A stretch of DNA of 64,000 nucleotides from Hydrangea macrophylla. Its lineage: Eukaryota > Streptophyta > Magnoliopsida > Cornales > Hydrangeaceae. The stretch covers positions 14,065,218 to 14,129,217 of the forward strand of contig CM066982.1 in the NCBI GenBank assembly GCA_033977485.1, in the 5' to 3' direction. This document shows positions 32,601-43,783 of the stretch, one piece after another (within the stretch, counting starts at the first letter, position 1; each line of letters opens with the position of its first letter). A program made the position numbers and the translations under genes. A model generated the notes under the pieces. It saw only the letters and a list, made by a program, of their open reading frames with translations. It had not been told where the DNA came from and did not search any database.

Positions 32601-33369
32601 GGGCTAACAGAATTTTGCCCTCTTTTAAATTTTCAAAACCTACATTACCACAATCTTAATTATTAGCAAAGTATATACTGTCACGTCCCGACGTAGCATA
32701 AATAAGGAAAGCGTTTAATTTCCTTTATGGACCCGTAGGTCGCGACAGTTTGAAGGATCGATTCCGTCCCAAACGTCGAACAAACAAAACATAATAATCA
32801 GAGCAGAGAAATCAAGGCTTATAAATTTTTTCTAACTTATTACATATTACAGCACGGGGTCATTTAAAGGCACAGACCGCCTTGAAACAAAACAATAACT
32901 TAGTGTCTATTACAATCATCCTTAAAACAAAACAGTTTAAAACTTAAACATAAAACTTAAAGCATATAATTAATAAACAGTTTCTCTCATTCCAAAAGCA
33001 GCCATTCTCAATTAGCATAGTCGTACGATTCCTCCTGGTTATAACCTGAAAAGCCTGGACACGAATGTCCAGGACGCATCAACGTCGTCAGCTTCGAGAA
33101 GCTGGTGAGTATTAAAAACATAACTTTAAATGTAAAACATACTCATTTACCATTTTTCAATTCCCATTTAAATTCACAAGTTTATATTTTAGATAAAGAG
33201 CTTGTTTAGAAAACAACCACAACATTATTTAAAAGATAAATTCACACATATGTGACCGTGTATGAGAACGATGCACCATCTCATCTGACCGACTCTTTTC
33301 TCTCGACAAAACCCAACAACCCACTATCTTACTCCTGGTATCTTTGAAACACTAAGATAGCCACACTTT

Positions 33370-33640
33370 AGCAACGGGGCGCCAGGGAGTGTCCAGTTTG
33401 CCTCACACTTTGGTCCGGGGTACCAGGGAGTGTCCAATGCCTCACACTTTGAATACCCTAACCGCCATGCAAATACCGGGGCAACCCCTCACGCAGTATC
33501 CAGACTCGAGTATCAGGGAGTGTCCGTAGGCCACACTTTAGCACTACCATGGGTGCCAGGGAATGTCCAAGTTTGGCTTCACACACTTTAACGCTTCCAT
33601 GGGCGTCAGGGAGTGTCCATATTTGCCACCGTCGCATTTC
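33370..33640 (+). repeat. CAGGGAGTGTCC..CACACTTT units in the LTR
   Basis: Five or six degenerate copies at irregular spacing of about 40-90 bp. Confidence 0.75.
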
Positions 33641-33660
33641 AAAGATACCCTCGCCACAAT

Positions 33661-33785
33661 CTCAACCACAACCACAACCATAGCCACAACCACAACCACA
33701 AACTACAACCACAACCACAAACTACAACCACAAACTCAAACTACAACCACAACCACAAACTACAACCACAAACTCAAACTCATAC
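33661..33785 (+). repeat. ACCACA-type microsatellite
   Basis: AACCACAACCACAAACTAC units in tandem. Open frames here are repeat artefacts. Confidence 0.9.
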
Positions 33786-34068
33786 TCTTTCCACACTACC
33801 ATTACTCTTTCCACACTGACTGACACCCACATGCATGTACCACTGACCCCACATGAATGATATACACTTAAACATAAGCAAAATGCAGAATTAAACGGAT
33901 AACACGCGTACGGGGATTAATACTTGTAATTCCTTTCCTTAATCAAATCAAACATAACTAATAGCATTATGTATTAATAAACTTTCCAAACAGAACCTTA
34001 ACAGTACTTAAAAATTGAACCAGACAGTCCCTAAATACAAAACAGACAAAAACCAGAATCTGTCAGAG

Positions 34069-34370
34069 GTTGCGCGCGCGGATCGCTCGCGCGAAGTGTC
34101 GCTCGCGCGGTCTGCTCGCGCGATAAGCCCAATTTTCATTTTATATATATACTTTCCTGTCTGCCTGAAAAAGCCAAGGTCGCGCGCGCGGATCGCTCGC
34201 GCGAAGGGTTCCTCGCGCGACCCTCGCTCGCGCGATCTGCCTAAATTCAATTTTATATAAATAAACTTTTCTGTCTGCCTGGAGACGCATGCCTCGCGCG
34301 CGCGGGTCCTTTGCGCGAGGGGTCGCTCGCGCGGGCCGCTCGCGCGATTCTCGCGCGCGCGATCGTGGCG
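34069..34370 (-). repeat. CGCGCGCGGATCGCTCGCGCGA dyad block
   Basis: Three clusters (34070-34122, 34181-34237, 34292-34367) of GGATCGCTCGCGCGAA-type words. Two of the intervening spacers share the phrase TTTTCTGTCTGCCTG, so the block is itself a roughly 110-bp tandem triplication. Confidence 0.85.
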
Positions 34371-35696
34371 TGAGATGAAGCTGAGGCTTCTTCTTCTCCG
34401 CAGAAACTGCTCTGTTTCAGCTTAAGGGGTCCAATTTGACCCATTTTCGAAATTGAAAGTATATAGGGCATATAATATATGATTCTCTTCGGTTTTTCAC
34501 AAGGATTAAGAATCCAAAGTCAATTTAACACCATTTGATCCATAGCTCTCCAATTTTATGAAAAACTAAAACATGTCAAAACTAATTTTCTTACATACTT
34601 TCTTATGTGAACAAATGAAGGTCTAATACTTTAAACATGGTATGTAGGATGTATAATCTTTCATATTTCATTCTAAAAACGGATTTTGGTTGAGTTTGGA
34701 AAATCTTGATTTTCAAGGCCATGGAGTTCATACGTAAGAGCTTCAAGGGTGATATACAATTATACACATACAAGCAATAAATGAACATGAATTACATTCT
34801 AGAGTGAGTTAATAATACTCACTGTGATAAGGAGATGTGTGTTTGTTGAGAAAGAATCAAGATATAAGAAATCCACTTCAAGCTCTAGCTATGGTGATTG
34901 AGTTCTCTCTCTCTAAAATAAAATTCTGAACTATGAACTCTCTGCACTCTCTCTTTTCTCTCAGTGTTTCATTCTGCTGCAATTGTGTGTGTGAGTGTAG
35001 TGTATGTATAGAGAACCAAACTTGGTCACCAAGTTCATTGTCATTCACTCAACAAAATGATTGTTTTTCAATTACTAATTTTTCTCTTCAATTCTAAATG
35101 AACCACAAATATCACAGATGTGTGTGTGTGATATACATACGTATATAAAATCCCCACAGATTTTGAAGAGGCAAGTAGGTGTAGTAGGGGTCAATATGTG
35201 TGTGTTTGGGAATTTAGCTTATGGCCTAAGGAATACACACACACTACAACCATTTCCAAACAAGGCTTAAGGCAATGATCACTTGCCATAAATGGCAATA
35301 AAGCAATTGTCCAAATCAGTCACTTCCAAAATTTGTGGAAGTTCACACAGCGTGGACAGTTTTGGACATAAACTGGTATTTTCGGGGCGCGGTGGTCACC
35401 ACAAAAATACAAGAAATTCATTTTAACTTAAGAATTGATTTCATGGTTTCATAAAAATACTGATTGAGTCAAAAGGAAATATTTCCACCGTTTTGAAATA
35501 CAGTTTTGAAATCCACACAGGTATTGCTAACTTTATAAAAATTGCAGTTTAACCCCAACATGAATTTTAATATGAAATAACACAAGGGATAATAATTAGA
35601 ACATGAGAAATGTAATTAAATGAAGCAGTCAATACCAAATGAAATTTAATATGACAATGCAATTACAAATTAAATATGAAAATGCAGGTTATTACA

Positions 35697-35709
35697 CCCT
35701 TCCTCCCTT
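35697..35709 (-). other. Polypurine tract of the chromovirus
   Basis: The minus strand reads AAGGGAGGAAGGG immediately before the LTR TG. Confidence 0.8.
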
Positions 35710-35741
35710 AAACAGGATTTCGTCCCCGAAATCAAGACTAA

Positions 35742-37118
35742 CTAGTCCTGAAACAACTCCGGGTACTTCTTCCTCATATCAGCTTCAACTTCCCACGAGG
35801 CTTCGTTCTCGTCATGGTGATTCCACTGAACCTTCACCAACGGAATGTCCTTATTCCTCAGCTTCTTGATACTCTGATCTAGAATCTTCACAGGTCTCTC
35901 CTTGTAAGAAACGTTATGACTCGTCTCAATATCGTCATAACTAACCACGTCCGAGGGGTCTCGTATGTACTTCCTCAACATACTCACATGAAACACGTTG
36001 TGAACCCCAGACATCTTTGGTGGTAGCGCCAGTCGATAAGCTACTCTCCCGCCACGTTCCAAAATCTTGAACGGTCCGATGAAACGCGGAGCTAACTTCC
36101 CTCTCTTGAGGCCGAAGCGTACTACTCCTCGGGTCGGTGAAACTTTAAGGAGCACGTGATTTCCAGCACTGAACTCCAAATCCTTCTGACGTCGATCGGC
36201 ATAACTCTTATACCTGCTTTGAGCGGTTCTCATCCTTTCCTTGACCAAGAAAATCTTCTCGTTGGTTTCTCTAACCATTTCGGGTCCCAACAACTCTGTA
36301 TCCCCAACTTCTGCCCAACACAAAGGGGAACGACATGGTCGTCCGTATAATGCTTCGAACAGAGCCATACCGATACTCGTATGATAGCTGTTGTTATATG
36401 CAAATTCAACCAACGGCAAGTGTGTCTCCCAAGATTCTTCAAAATCGATAACACAAGCTCTAAGCACATCTTCCATGATCTGATTAACACGCTCAGTTTG
36501 CCTATCTGTCTGAGGGTGAAAAGCAGTACTCATCTTGAGCGAGGTTCCCATAGCTTCTTGCAGACTTTCCCAAAATCCAGAAGTAAAACGTGCGTCACGG
36601 TCTGACACAATTGACACCGGTGCACCGTAAAGTCGCACAACTTGTTGTATGTACATCCGGCTCATCTTTTCTACCGGGTATGTCATACTGTAAGCAATGA
36701 AATGAGCTGACTTCGTCAAACGATCCACGATTACCCAAATAGTGTCATGATTTTGTTGCGATCGAGGCAATCCTACTAGAAAATCCATCGTAATGTGCTC
36801 CCACTTCCAACCAGGGATAGGTAGCGGTTGCAACAATCCTGACGGTCTCTGATGTTCGGCTTTGACTTGCTGACATGTCAAATACTTGGATACAAATTCG
36901 GCCACGTCTGTCTTCATACCTTCCCACCAGAAATTTCTCTTCAAATCTTTGTACATCTTAGTTCCTCCCGGGTGAACTGTATACCTTGATTTATGTGCTT
37001 CTTCCAGGATATCCTTCCTTAACTCTCCATCACCTGGCACACATAATCTATTTCTACACCGATATCCTCCATCGACTCCCACTTTCCATTCTGTCGGGTC
37101 TTTCTCTGACATTTTCAC
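35742..37118 (-). CDS. Chromovirus integrase with chromodomain-like C-terminus
   Basis: An open 458-codon frame, in frame with RT upstream but cut off by one TAG (37182-37184). The zinc-binding region has the histidines of HKSRYTVHPG, but the first cysteine of the usual CxxC is Tyr (KYLTCQQVKAEHQ). The catalytic aspartates are in TMDFLVGLP and VSDRDARF, and the glutamate is in QTERVNQIMED; the residue before that segment is Arg where Gly is usual (DRQTER). A GPF..RVAYRLALP module and a C-terminal chromodomain-like region (VQWNHHDENEASWEVEADMR) follow, as in Tekay/Del chromoviruses. Integrase inserts the cDNA, and the chromodomain targets chromatin marks. The first ATG here is internal to the polyprotein, so it is not a true start. 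Confidence 0.9.
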   Translation of the reverse strand: MKMSEKDPTEWKVGVDGGYRCRNRLCVPGDGELRKDILEEAHKSRYTVHPGGTKMYKDLKRNFWWEGMKTDVAEFVSKYLTCQQVKAEHQRPSGLLQPLPIPGWKWEHITMDFLVGLPRSQQNHDTIWVIVDRLTKSAHFIAYSMTYPVEKMSRMYIQQVVRLYGAPVSIVSDRDARFTSGFWESLQEAMGTSLKMSTAFHPQTDRQTERVNQIMEDVLRACVIDFEESWETHLPLVEFAYNNSYHTSIGMALFEALYGRPCRSPLCWAEVGDTELLGPEMVRETNEKIFLVKERMRTAQSRYKSYADRRQKDLEFSAGNHVLLKVSPTRGVVRFGLKRGKLAPRFIGPFKILERGGRVAYRLALPPKMSGVHNVFHVSMLRKYIRDPSDVVSYDDIETSHNVSYKERPVKILDQSIKKLRNKDIPLVKVQWNHHDENEASWEVEADMRKKYPELFQD

Positions 37119-37181
37119 GAACCAGGCTTGAAACTTCTCATCTTCTTTCTGAGCTCCAAAAATGCGATCGATAAGAACAGG

Positions 37182-38705
37182 CTATAGGGTAAGACATCTG
37201 AACAATTGTCCTTCTCCTTCTTCAGCACTCTGTACATCAAACTCCGCCAAGATCTCCAACGCTCGCCACTCTCTCACCATTAATGTGGCGATCGTCTCAC
37301 GAGTCTGTCGACTCAGGGCATCGGCAACCACATTGGCTTTACCCGGATGGTATTCCAATGTGAAGTCGTAATCTTTGATCAGCTCCATCCATCTGCGCTG
37401 CCTCATGTTCAACTCTTTCTGTGTGAACAAATATTTTAAACTCTTGTGATCGGAGAATAAATCAAACTTCTCACCGTAGAGATAATGTCTCCAAATCTTG
37501 AGTGCAAATACCACTGCTGCCAACTCCAAATCATGAATATGATAGTTCAACTCATTCGGCTTCAGCTGTCTAGATCCATAGGCTATAACTCTGCCATCTT
37601 GCATAAGTACACACCCTAACTCTTGATATGATGCGTCACTAAAGATAGTGAACTTTTCATCGGGCTTGGGTATTGCTAGTACTGGTGCGGTAGTGAGTCT
37701 CTCTTTCAACTCTAGAAAGGCGCGCTCATGCTTCTCTGTCCACTCGAACTTCAGATTCTTCTTCGTCAATCCAGTCAATGGTGCAGCTATTTTAGAAAAT
37801 CCCTCAACGAATCTTCTGTAATAGCCTGCGAGTCCAAGAAAACTCCAAACTTCTGTAGGGTTGCTCGGTCTAACCCAGTTGGACACAGCATCGGTCTTGG
37901 ACGAATCTACAGAAATTCCTTGAGATGACACCTTGTGTCCCAAAAATTTCACTTCTTGTAACCAGAACTCACACTTACTGAACTTGGCATACAACTGATG
38001 GTCCTTGAGCGTCTGCATCGCAATCCGTAGATGTTGCTCGTGTTCTTCTTCTGACTTAGAATAGATCAAAATATCATCTATAAAGACGATGACAAACTGA
38101 TCCAAATAAGGTTTGAACACTCTGTTCATCAGATCCATAAACACTGCCGGGGCGTTCGTCATTCCAAACGGCATCACCAGAAATTCATAATGACCATATC
38201 GGGTTCTGAAAGCAGTCTTAGGTATATCTTCCTTTCGTACCCTCAACTGATGATATCCCGACCTTAGGTCTATCTTGGAAAATGTCGTAGCTCCTTGTAG
38301 TTGATCAAACAAATCGTCAATCCGAGGCAAGGGATACTTGTTCTTGATAGTCACTCGGTTCAATTCTCTGTAGTCGATACATAACCGTAGCGTTCTGTCC
38401 TTCTTCTTCACAAACAACACCGGTGCTCCCCAAGGCGATGTACTTGGACGTACAAAACCTAGGTTCTCGAGCTCTTGAACTTGTTCCTTCAATTCTAATA
38501 GTTCGGTGGGGGCCATTCTGTAGGGAACCTTGGTGATCGGTACGGTACCCGGTATAAGCTCAATACAGAACTCTATACTTCTCTCGGGCGGCAAACCAGA
38601 AACGTCTTGAAATACTTCTTCGAAGTCCTTGACTACAGGTATAGATGAAGTTGTCACCTCTGTACTGACGACTTCGATGTTAGCTAAACATCTCGTGAGG
38701 AACAT
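37182..38705 (-). CDS. Chromovirus reverse transcriptase-RNase H
   Basis: An open frame of 507 codons. It begins after the protease-RT linker and includes [52 protein letters not shown] and the catalytic FIDD in [14 protein letters not shown]. Then comes RNase H with [34 protein letters not shown] and ADALSR. It ends at an in-frame TAG (37182-37184), after which the integrase frame continues unchanged, so one substitution separates RT from integrase. The ATG at 38705 is internal. The protease frame overlaps in a different frame at 38684-38705, marking a frameshift. RT copies the RNA genome; RNase H removes the RNA strand. Confidence 0.9.
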   Translation of the reverse strand: MFLTRCLANIEVVSTEVTTSSIPVVKDFEEVFQDVSGLPPERSIEFCIELIPGTVPITKVPYRMAPTELLELKEQVQELENLGFVRPSTSPWGAPVLFVKKKDRTLRLCIDYRELNRVTIKNKYPLPRIDDLFDQLQGATTFSKIDLRSGYHQLRVRKEDIPKTAFRTRYGHYEFLVMPFGMTNAPAVFMDLMNRVFKPYLDQFVIVFIDDILIYSKSEEEHEQHLRIAMQTLKDHQLYAKFSKCEFWLQEVKFLGHKVSSQGISVDSSKTDAVSNWVRPSNPTEVWSFLGLAGYYRRFVEGFSKIAAPLTGLTKKNLKFEWTEKHERAFLELKERLTTAPVLAIPKPDEKFTIFSDASYQELGCVLMQDGRVIAYGSRQLKPNELNYHIHDLELAAVVFALKIWRHYLYGEKFDLFSDHKSLKYLFTQKELNMRQRRWMELIKDYDFTLEYHPGKANVVADALSRQTRETIATLMVREWRALEILAEFDVQSAEEGEGQLFRCLTL

Positions 38706-39313
38706 ATCTCCCGAAGGTTACATTGAAAATCAAAGGGTTGATTCTCATTGTCGGGGAATGTAATTCTCTTCCTCGCACAATCCAACTTTACTTGATTCTG
38801 AGAGAGCCAATCCATTCCTAGGATTATGTCGAACTCCTTCATCGATAGGACGATCAACCTTGCAGGGATTTCATGGTCTCCTAACCGTAGAGGACAATCC
38901 TTGCACACGTGTCCTAAACTGACTGCGGCTCCTAATGGCGAAGTAGCCTTCAAAGCTTTCTCTAAACGATGAGGTAAGATACCCAATCTCCGAATTGTAT
39001 TAACAGATATGAACGAAAGAGCAGCACCCGTATCAAATAACACTTTAACATGGGAGTTAAACAGAGTTAATGTACCTTCCACTGCTTGCTGATCAGGTTG
39101 AGCTTCTCCATAATCTCCTTCTTCGTACATAGTTCCATCATATCCAACGGCATCAGGGATAACAACATTCAACGTTCGGATTTCCCCCGAGTACCCGATT
39201 TCCCTCTCTCTCTCTCTCTCTCTTATTTTGATTTTTGAATTTTGTTTTGAAGAATCTTTGAAGAATTTGAATTCTCTGGAAAATCTTCGAATTTCACTAG
39301 TCATCGTCATCAT
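38684..39313 (-). CDS. Chimeric frame: LTR leader fused to chromovirus protease
   Basis: 209 codons. Residues about 41-209 are chromovirus protease: the active site reads [13 protein letters not shown] (about 90-102), then [18 protein letters not shown], the ILGMDWL landmark. Residues 1-30 are encoded by the family-A LTR, and residues about 31-38 (RERERERE) by the (GA)n run at the junction. The start codon therefore comes from another element. The N-terminal gag part is missing. It is the product of a DNA rearrangement and not a native retroelement protein. Whether it is expressed is unknown; it lies in the sense direction of that LTR. Confidence 0.8.
   Translation of the reverse strand: MMTMTSEIRRFSREFKFFKDSSKQNSKIKIREREREREIGYSGEIRTLNVVIPDAVGYDGTMYEEGDYGEAQPDQQAVEGTLTLFNSHVKVLFDTGAALSFISVNTIRRLGILPHRLEKALKATSPLGAAVSLGHVCKDCPLRLGDHEIPARLIVLSMKEFDIILGMDWLSQNQVKLDCARKRITFPDNENQPFDFQCNLREICSSRDV
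39202..39222 (-). repeat. (GA)n at the solo LTR/chromovirus junction
   Basis: About ten GA units (CT on plus) exactly where family-A homology ends and chromovirus homology begins. Confidence 0.85.
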
Positions 39314-39377
39314 CGGTCTTAAGAGGTAACCAATCCCTGGATTGACGTTTGGTCAAAATCGGGGTGTCTACAGTTAC

Positions 39378-39843
39378 ACCCTAGTTATAGGTAGCTAATT
39401 CATGTGAACCGAAGATGAGTTATGCTTAGATTAAACTAGTGATATCTTTTTGCTGATACTATTGGGCTTGTAGCTACGATAGATCATGACTATCCAATCA
39501 TAGAACTTAAAATAGAAACTATACCTCCGATGCATAGTTAGAGGTGGATTTGCAATCCTAAATCTCATCCACTCATACTTAAAACAATCTTAAATTTTGC
39601 ATTAGTTTATTTAGATTTAATCTTGATATCTAATTCTATAAATTCGTAGTTTAATTTCATAGTTTAATTAATAGTAGGATTTAAAATAACCAATCAAAAT
39701 TCCGTTTTTATATAACTAAATAGATTTAGGTTTTCTAAATTAAAGGACAAAAATAAACAATCTCTGTGGGTTCGACGTTTACTTCCACACTAAAAATCTT
39801 TAGAAAGTGAAGCATCCTTTTCATCTTGATTTTGACGAGATCA
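39378..39843 (+). repeat. 3' LTR of the Athila element, second part
   Basis: It resumes with ACCCTAGTTATAGGTAGCTAA, homologous to 17076-17522, and ends GACGAGATCA, followed by TSD GTGGG. Confidence 0.9.
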
Positions 39844-39848
39844 GTGGG

Positions 39849-40200
39849 CCTTTTAAAATCTTGATCACCTATATTTTCTACATGTGTTTTGAGGGAAAAA
39901 CCAAACAATCGTCACTGGAATCATCACCGAAATTGTACATGATGATCGTTTAGAAGAGCTGAAAACCCTAGTTTCTTACGCTTTGTTTTTCAAGCAATTT
40001 TTCACTGTTTTTTTATAGCCAAAATCAAACTTAGACAGTATGAAATTGCATATTTTCAGTCTACGACAAGAAAAAATTCAGAAATTTACCTTTTTTATCC
40101 ATGTCCTTTGAATGTAGTGGGGTTCGACTTCAGTGCTCTTCACGGCGAAATGGGTTTCTTCCTTGAATCGATGGCATGCAGATGTGTGTCTTCTTCTCAA
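39849..40200. other. Host DNA between two LTR elements
   Basis: No recognised gene. A minus-strand open stretch (about 40200 to 40078) ends in a donor-like AAG|GTAAAT and continues, in frame, with 47311-47440 if the next element is removed. Confidence 0.4.
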
Positions 40201-40205
40201 TATGT

Positions 40206-41805
40206 TAACACGACTAAAAAGTTGTGCGCTCTTGTGCAACACCCAAGTGCAGGTGATCATGCAAGTAATATAGTACTGGAAGTCCAGGTCGATCCCATAG
40301 GGAAGGAATAGGAAGAAAATCTACTAAGTTACAACCTAAAGAAAAGAAAATAAAAATGAAGGGTTGGAGGTTCTAACGAATCCTACTTAATTGAATTAAA
40401 CTAAATAATAAACTAAGCATATAGAAACATAACTAATTAAATAAATAAACTAAAGGTGTTGGAAATACGAGAATCCACATTGATCCTAACCATCTACCAT
40501 GCATACTCATTAATGTTCTATGGAGTTCATTCCTCTTCAGTATTCCGTATTTTTCTAAAGGTAAAGAATCAATAGCCCTTTCATGACCGAGACTACATCA
40601 TCACAGTTGATTTAAAATACTTGGAAGACAGTTTAAAACAATGGTTATTGCTTGCACACTCAATGGTGTTAGCATTCAAAGTGGTTTTCAAAAGTCATTG
40701 AAGAAAATAGCCTTAAGGCTTCAAGTTCTAAAAACTGTTGTGACAAACTGAGCTTATAGGGACAATTTGATGACAGATTTCTAAAACAGAAAGTCATGAA
40801 ATACTTAAAAGAATCATCTCAGGATTTAACATGTTCGATCGATCGAAGCGCTCTCGATCGATCGGACAACATCATCCTTTAATCGATCGAAATGTCTTCG
40901 ATCGCTTGACTATGGCTCTGGTTCGATCGATCGAAATGTCTTCAATTGATCGAGCCCAAGGTTTCTAAAGATTGCATGGCAGAGGTTGGGAATTAATGTC
41001 TCATCACATATTCCCAATGTCTAAACTACGAAAACATAATAAAACTAGTGCAGAAACAGTAACCTAAAGTAATCATAGCATATAAACTAATAACAATCAA
41101 ATAACAAGGATTGAAAAAAAAAACCTGGATATAATCTGAAATAAACTTGAAATAAACATGAAATCCACTTGAATCTTCAATAATCTTCAATATATTAATG
41201 AAAAAGAAGAAGAAAAAGATGAATCTAACCTAATCTACTCCTAATCTAACCCTAAAACTACCCTAAACTGCTATTTTCTGCGTTCTGGAGCGACCTCTCT
41301 TCGTCTGGCGTCAAAACGACTTATATATAGGGTTCCTGTAGAGTTTACGCAACTTTTGGGTGAATATGAAGTTCAATCGGTCGAGCTTAGTTCGATCGAT
41401 TGAACTCTCTGATTTTGACAACTCTGCGCACTGATGGGAGAATGAGTATAACGTTTTATTCGGACCTCGAATTGACCTCTCGTTTGTGGCCACGTGACTG
41501 TAACTCAAAGATCTACATTTTTTATTTCTAGGAAAGTATTCCAAATCGGAAGTCTTCATTGTCAAAATTGACGTTTTCTCAGCTGCTTCTGTTGTTCTCT
41601 TCACCAGAATCACTTTTCTTTAGCTTCACTTTATTGATTTACATTCTAATACCTATAAAACAACGCATAAACATATGTTTTATCATTAACACAATAAAAA
41701 GAATATTGTTATTAGAATGCACCTAAATGTAGGGATTTTGGGGATAAAAGTATGTGTAAAGAAACATGTAATACGCTATGAACATGTACTTTTCACCTCA
41801 AATCA
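40206..41805 (-). repeat. 3' LTR of the 7.1-kb element
   Basis: 1600 bp. CGATCGATCG-type dyads at 40832-40966 and a single one at 41371-41407. TATA-like box at about 41322-41330. Confidence 0.9.
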
Positions 41806-43783
41806 CACCCCCCAACTAGCTCGTTGCTAGTCACTAGCAATGAAGCAAACTACAGCAATGTTTATTTAAACTCTAAGAATTGAAAACAAAATAAAGTAAA
41901 AATCCTAAATCATTTTCGCAGGAATCGCGATTGCATTTAGCATATGCAACAAGCCTTTAAACCCCTAGGTTACCCATAGTGGACGAGTGTTGTTTTGTGA
42001 GGGTTTGCAGTGAATCTACCCACAAAATTCAAGTTTATGGTAATGGTTCTAGTTTAAATGTTTTCAAGAAATTTTTTCTCTCATTTAGCAATATAGTTAG
42101 GCTCAACAATCTCATGAAACTCTCTAGTATGCCATGCCATAGCTATGCAACACACACATTACAGTTAATCTACTATCAAAGTCATCAGAATGTTCTATAC
42201 CTATCAATCTTCAAGTGTGTGTGAATGGACAACCAAAATACAAAACTTTAATTTGAAAACTCGCATAACCTAAGATTCTATCAAGACGTTCATTTTGACA
42301 CAACTCTCATCGGGATTACACTCTCAAGATGAAATCACTCCGAATTAGGTGTAATAATTATCACTCATAATATGGAAGCTATAAAGAGTAAATGTAAATG
42401 GAATCTAATGCTTCTCATATCTAAATAGAAAAACGGACATTTTAGTGCACAAAGTCTCATGAAATGATACTTTTCATTAGAAGAGCGAGATACCGTGGAG
42501 AACTCTCTCATTACCTTAACTTCAAATCCAATTTACTTAAAATTATCAGGACTTTGAAAAAGAGGCGTTAGGTGATATTCAATTGGGTTAAAGGATGTGA
42601 TTGGAATATCTACTATAACTTTTCAAACTTCTCCACATCTCCAATCTTTCTCTCCTTTTTTTTTAATATTTTTTTTTCTTTCCCACACTCTTTTTTTTAT
42701 TGATTTTTTTTTTATTTTTCTTTTGTAACAACCATTGGCATTTTTTTTTTCTTTCCATCAGTTTTTTTCTTTGCCAACTTTCCCTTATTCACACAACCAA
42801 ACTTCTTGTCGTGTCAACACATCTCAATCACTCCTAGATAAAGAAAAGAAACTCAAACTCGTAGAGTTAGGAATGAATTTTAGGATTGTGAGGACAAGGC
42901 GATTATGATGAAGGCTCAAGAGAGTGAATTCAAGGAATAGTATAGAGGTAGGCCAATGTTATATTTTGCGTGTATGGTCAAAAGATGGCCTAAATCATCT
43001 TCTAAGTTCATAGGATTATTCATTTAAGTAAATTCAAGAGCTCTAAATTTTGGTAAATCCTGAACGTTCTCTTCTAGTGATCAGTCAAAATGAAGAAGAA
43101 AAATGAGACTTTCAACGAATTAATACGCTTTTCAAAAAGTAAGAGTAATTTATAAAACCCTCAAAAACAAAGAATGGCACAAAAGCTCACTTGGGTTATT
43201 AGTCTCCACTACAGTCTCTCAAGACACCTAAGTTATGCTTACTAATCTATTTTAGCTAAGTACAAGGTTGTCACAACGTGCTCAAAGTTGTTTGAAGATT
43301 AAAAGGCATAAAACACACTGTAACTAAGATAGTAAACAAACTACCATAGTGTATCACATACTAATGACATACAGAAAATAACACTAATGCATCATAACTA
43401 ACTACATTAACTAAGAGAGAAATACAAGAACCATTTTAATATCTTTTAAAAAAAATTATAAATTATAAAATTTTTGATAATTTTAATTTATTGAGTTTGA
43501 GTTGCATGTTGCTAAGCAGGTGTATTGACACGAAAGCATAAAAAGATATAAACGAGACATGCAATGACTCACTCCCCCCCAACTAAAACTAAGCATTGTC
43601 CTCAATGTTCTAAACTAAGCACATGGATATGTAAAGTAAAGCGAGAGAAGGAATGATATTACCTCGTGGCGTTAATATCCAATTTGTATTTATTTATTTA
43701 TTTTATTAGTTACCTGCCAAATCATTAGTAGCAACAAGGAAAAAATAGAGAATAAAATACAACGACTCAGTAAATAAATTCGG
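41806..43783 (-). other. Non-coding 3' interior of the 7.1-kb element
   Basis: Polypurine tract (minus GTTGGGGGG) next to the LTR. T-rich tract on plus at 42650-42790. No supported frame. Confidence 0.6.

Larger units (their letters stand above)
32679..35696 (-). repeat. 3' LTR of the chromovirus
   Basis: 3018 bp. On the minus strand it starts TGTAATAACCTGC and ends GGGACGTGACA, typical of Tekay-type LTRs. It includes CAGGGAGTGTCC units, a (CAACCA)n-type tract and a CG-rich dyad block. Confidence 0.85.
32679..39215 (-). mobile_element. Chromovirus (Tekay/Del-like), 5' half missing
   Basis: Minus-strand order is protease, RT-RNase H, integrase with chromodomain-like tail, polypurine tract, then a complete 3' LTR (35696 to 32679). 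The 5' LTR, primer site, gag and start of protease are absent. The left end abuts the host solo LTR at TATAC|TGTCACG. The other end stops inside a (CT)n run at about 39202-39222 without a TSD. This indicates truncation after insertion, or a chimeric repair event. Confidence 0.85.
29814..39372 (-). mobile_element. Solo LTR, family A, copy 2 (interrupted)
   Basis: The reverse complement of this region starts TGTAGACACCCCGATTTTGACC (at 39372) and ends GGTATCCACA (at 29814). Perfect TSD GTTAC (29809-29813 and 39373-39377). Without the chromovirus between 32679 and about 39215, it is about 3.0 kb, the same size as copy 1 (12334-15352). Confidence 0.85.
16225..39843 (+). mobile_element. Defective Athila-type gypsy element with nested insertions
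   Basis: The 5' LTR is 16225-17522. The 3' LTR is 28944-29813 continued at 39378-39843. The TSD is GTGGG (16220-16224 and 39844-39848). The primer-binding region (GCCGTTGCCGGGGATTGGC) and the TTTGGGGG polypurine tract fit Athila/Tat elements. Gag, a DLGAS-type protease and an FMDD reverse transcriptase are recognisable but broken. RNase H and integrase are absent. A non-autonomous LTR element sits in gag. A solo LTR, itself containing a truncated chromovirus, sits in the 3' LTR. Confidence 0.9.

Noticed and set aside
33563..33823. Thr/His/Asn-rich open frames
   Set aside because: Encoded by the ACCACA microsatellite in the chromovirus LTR.
34008..34471. Arg/Ala/Ser-rich open frames on both strands
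   Set aside because: Produced by the CGCGCG dyad block of the chromovirus LTR, which is open in many frames.
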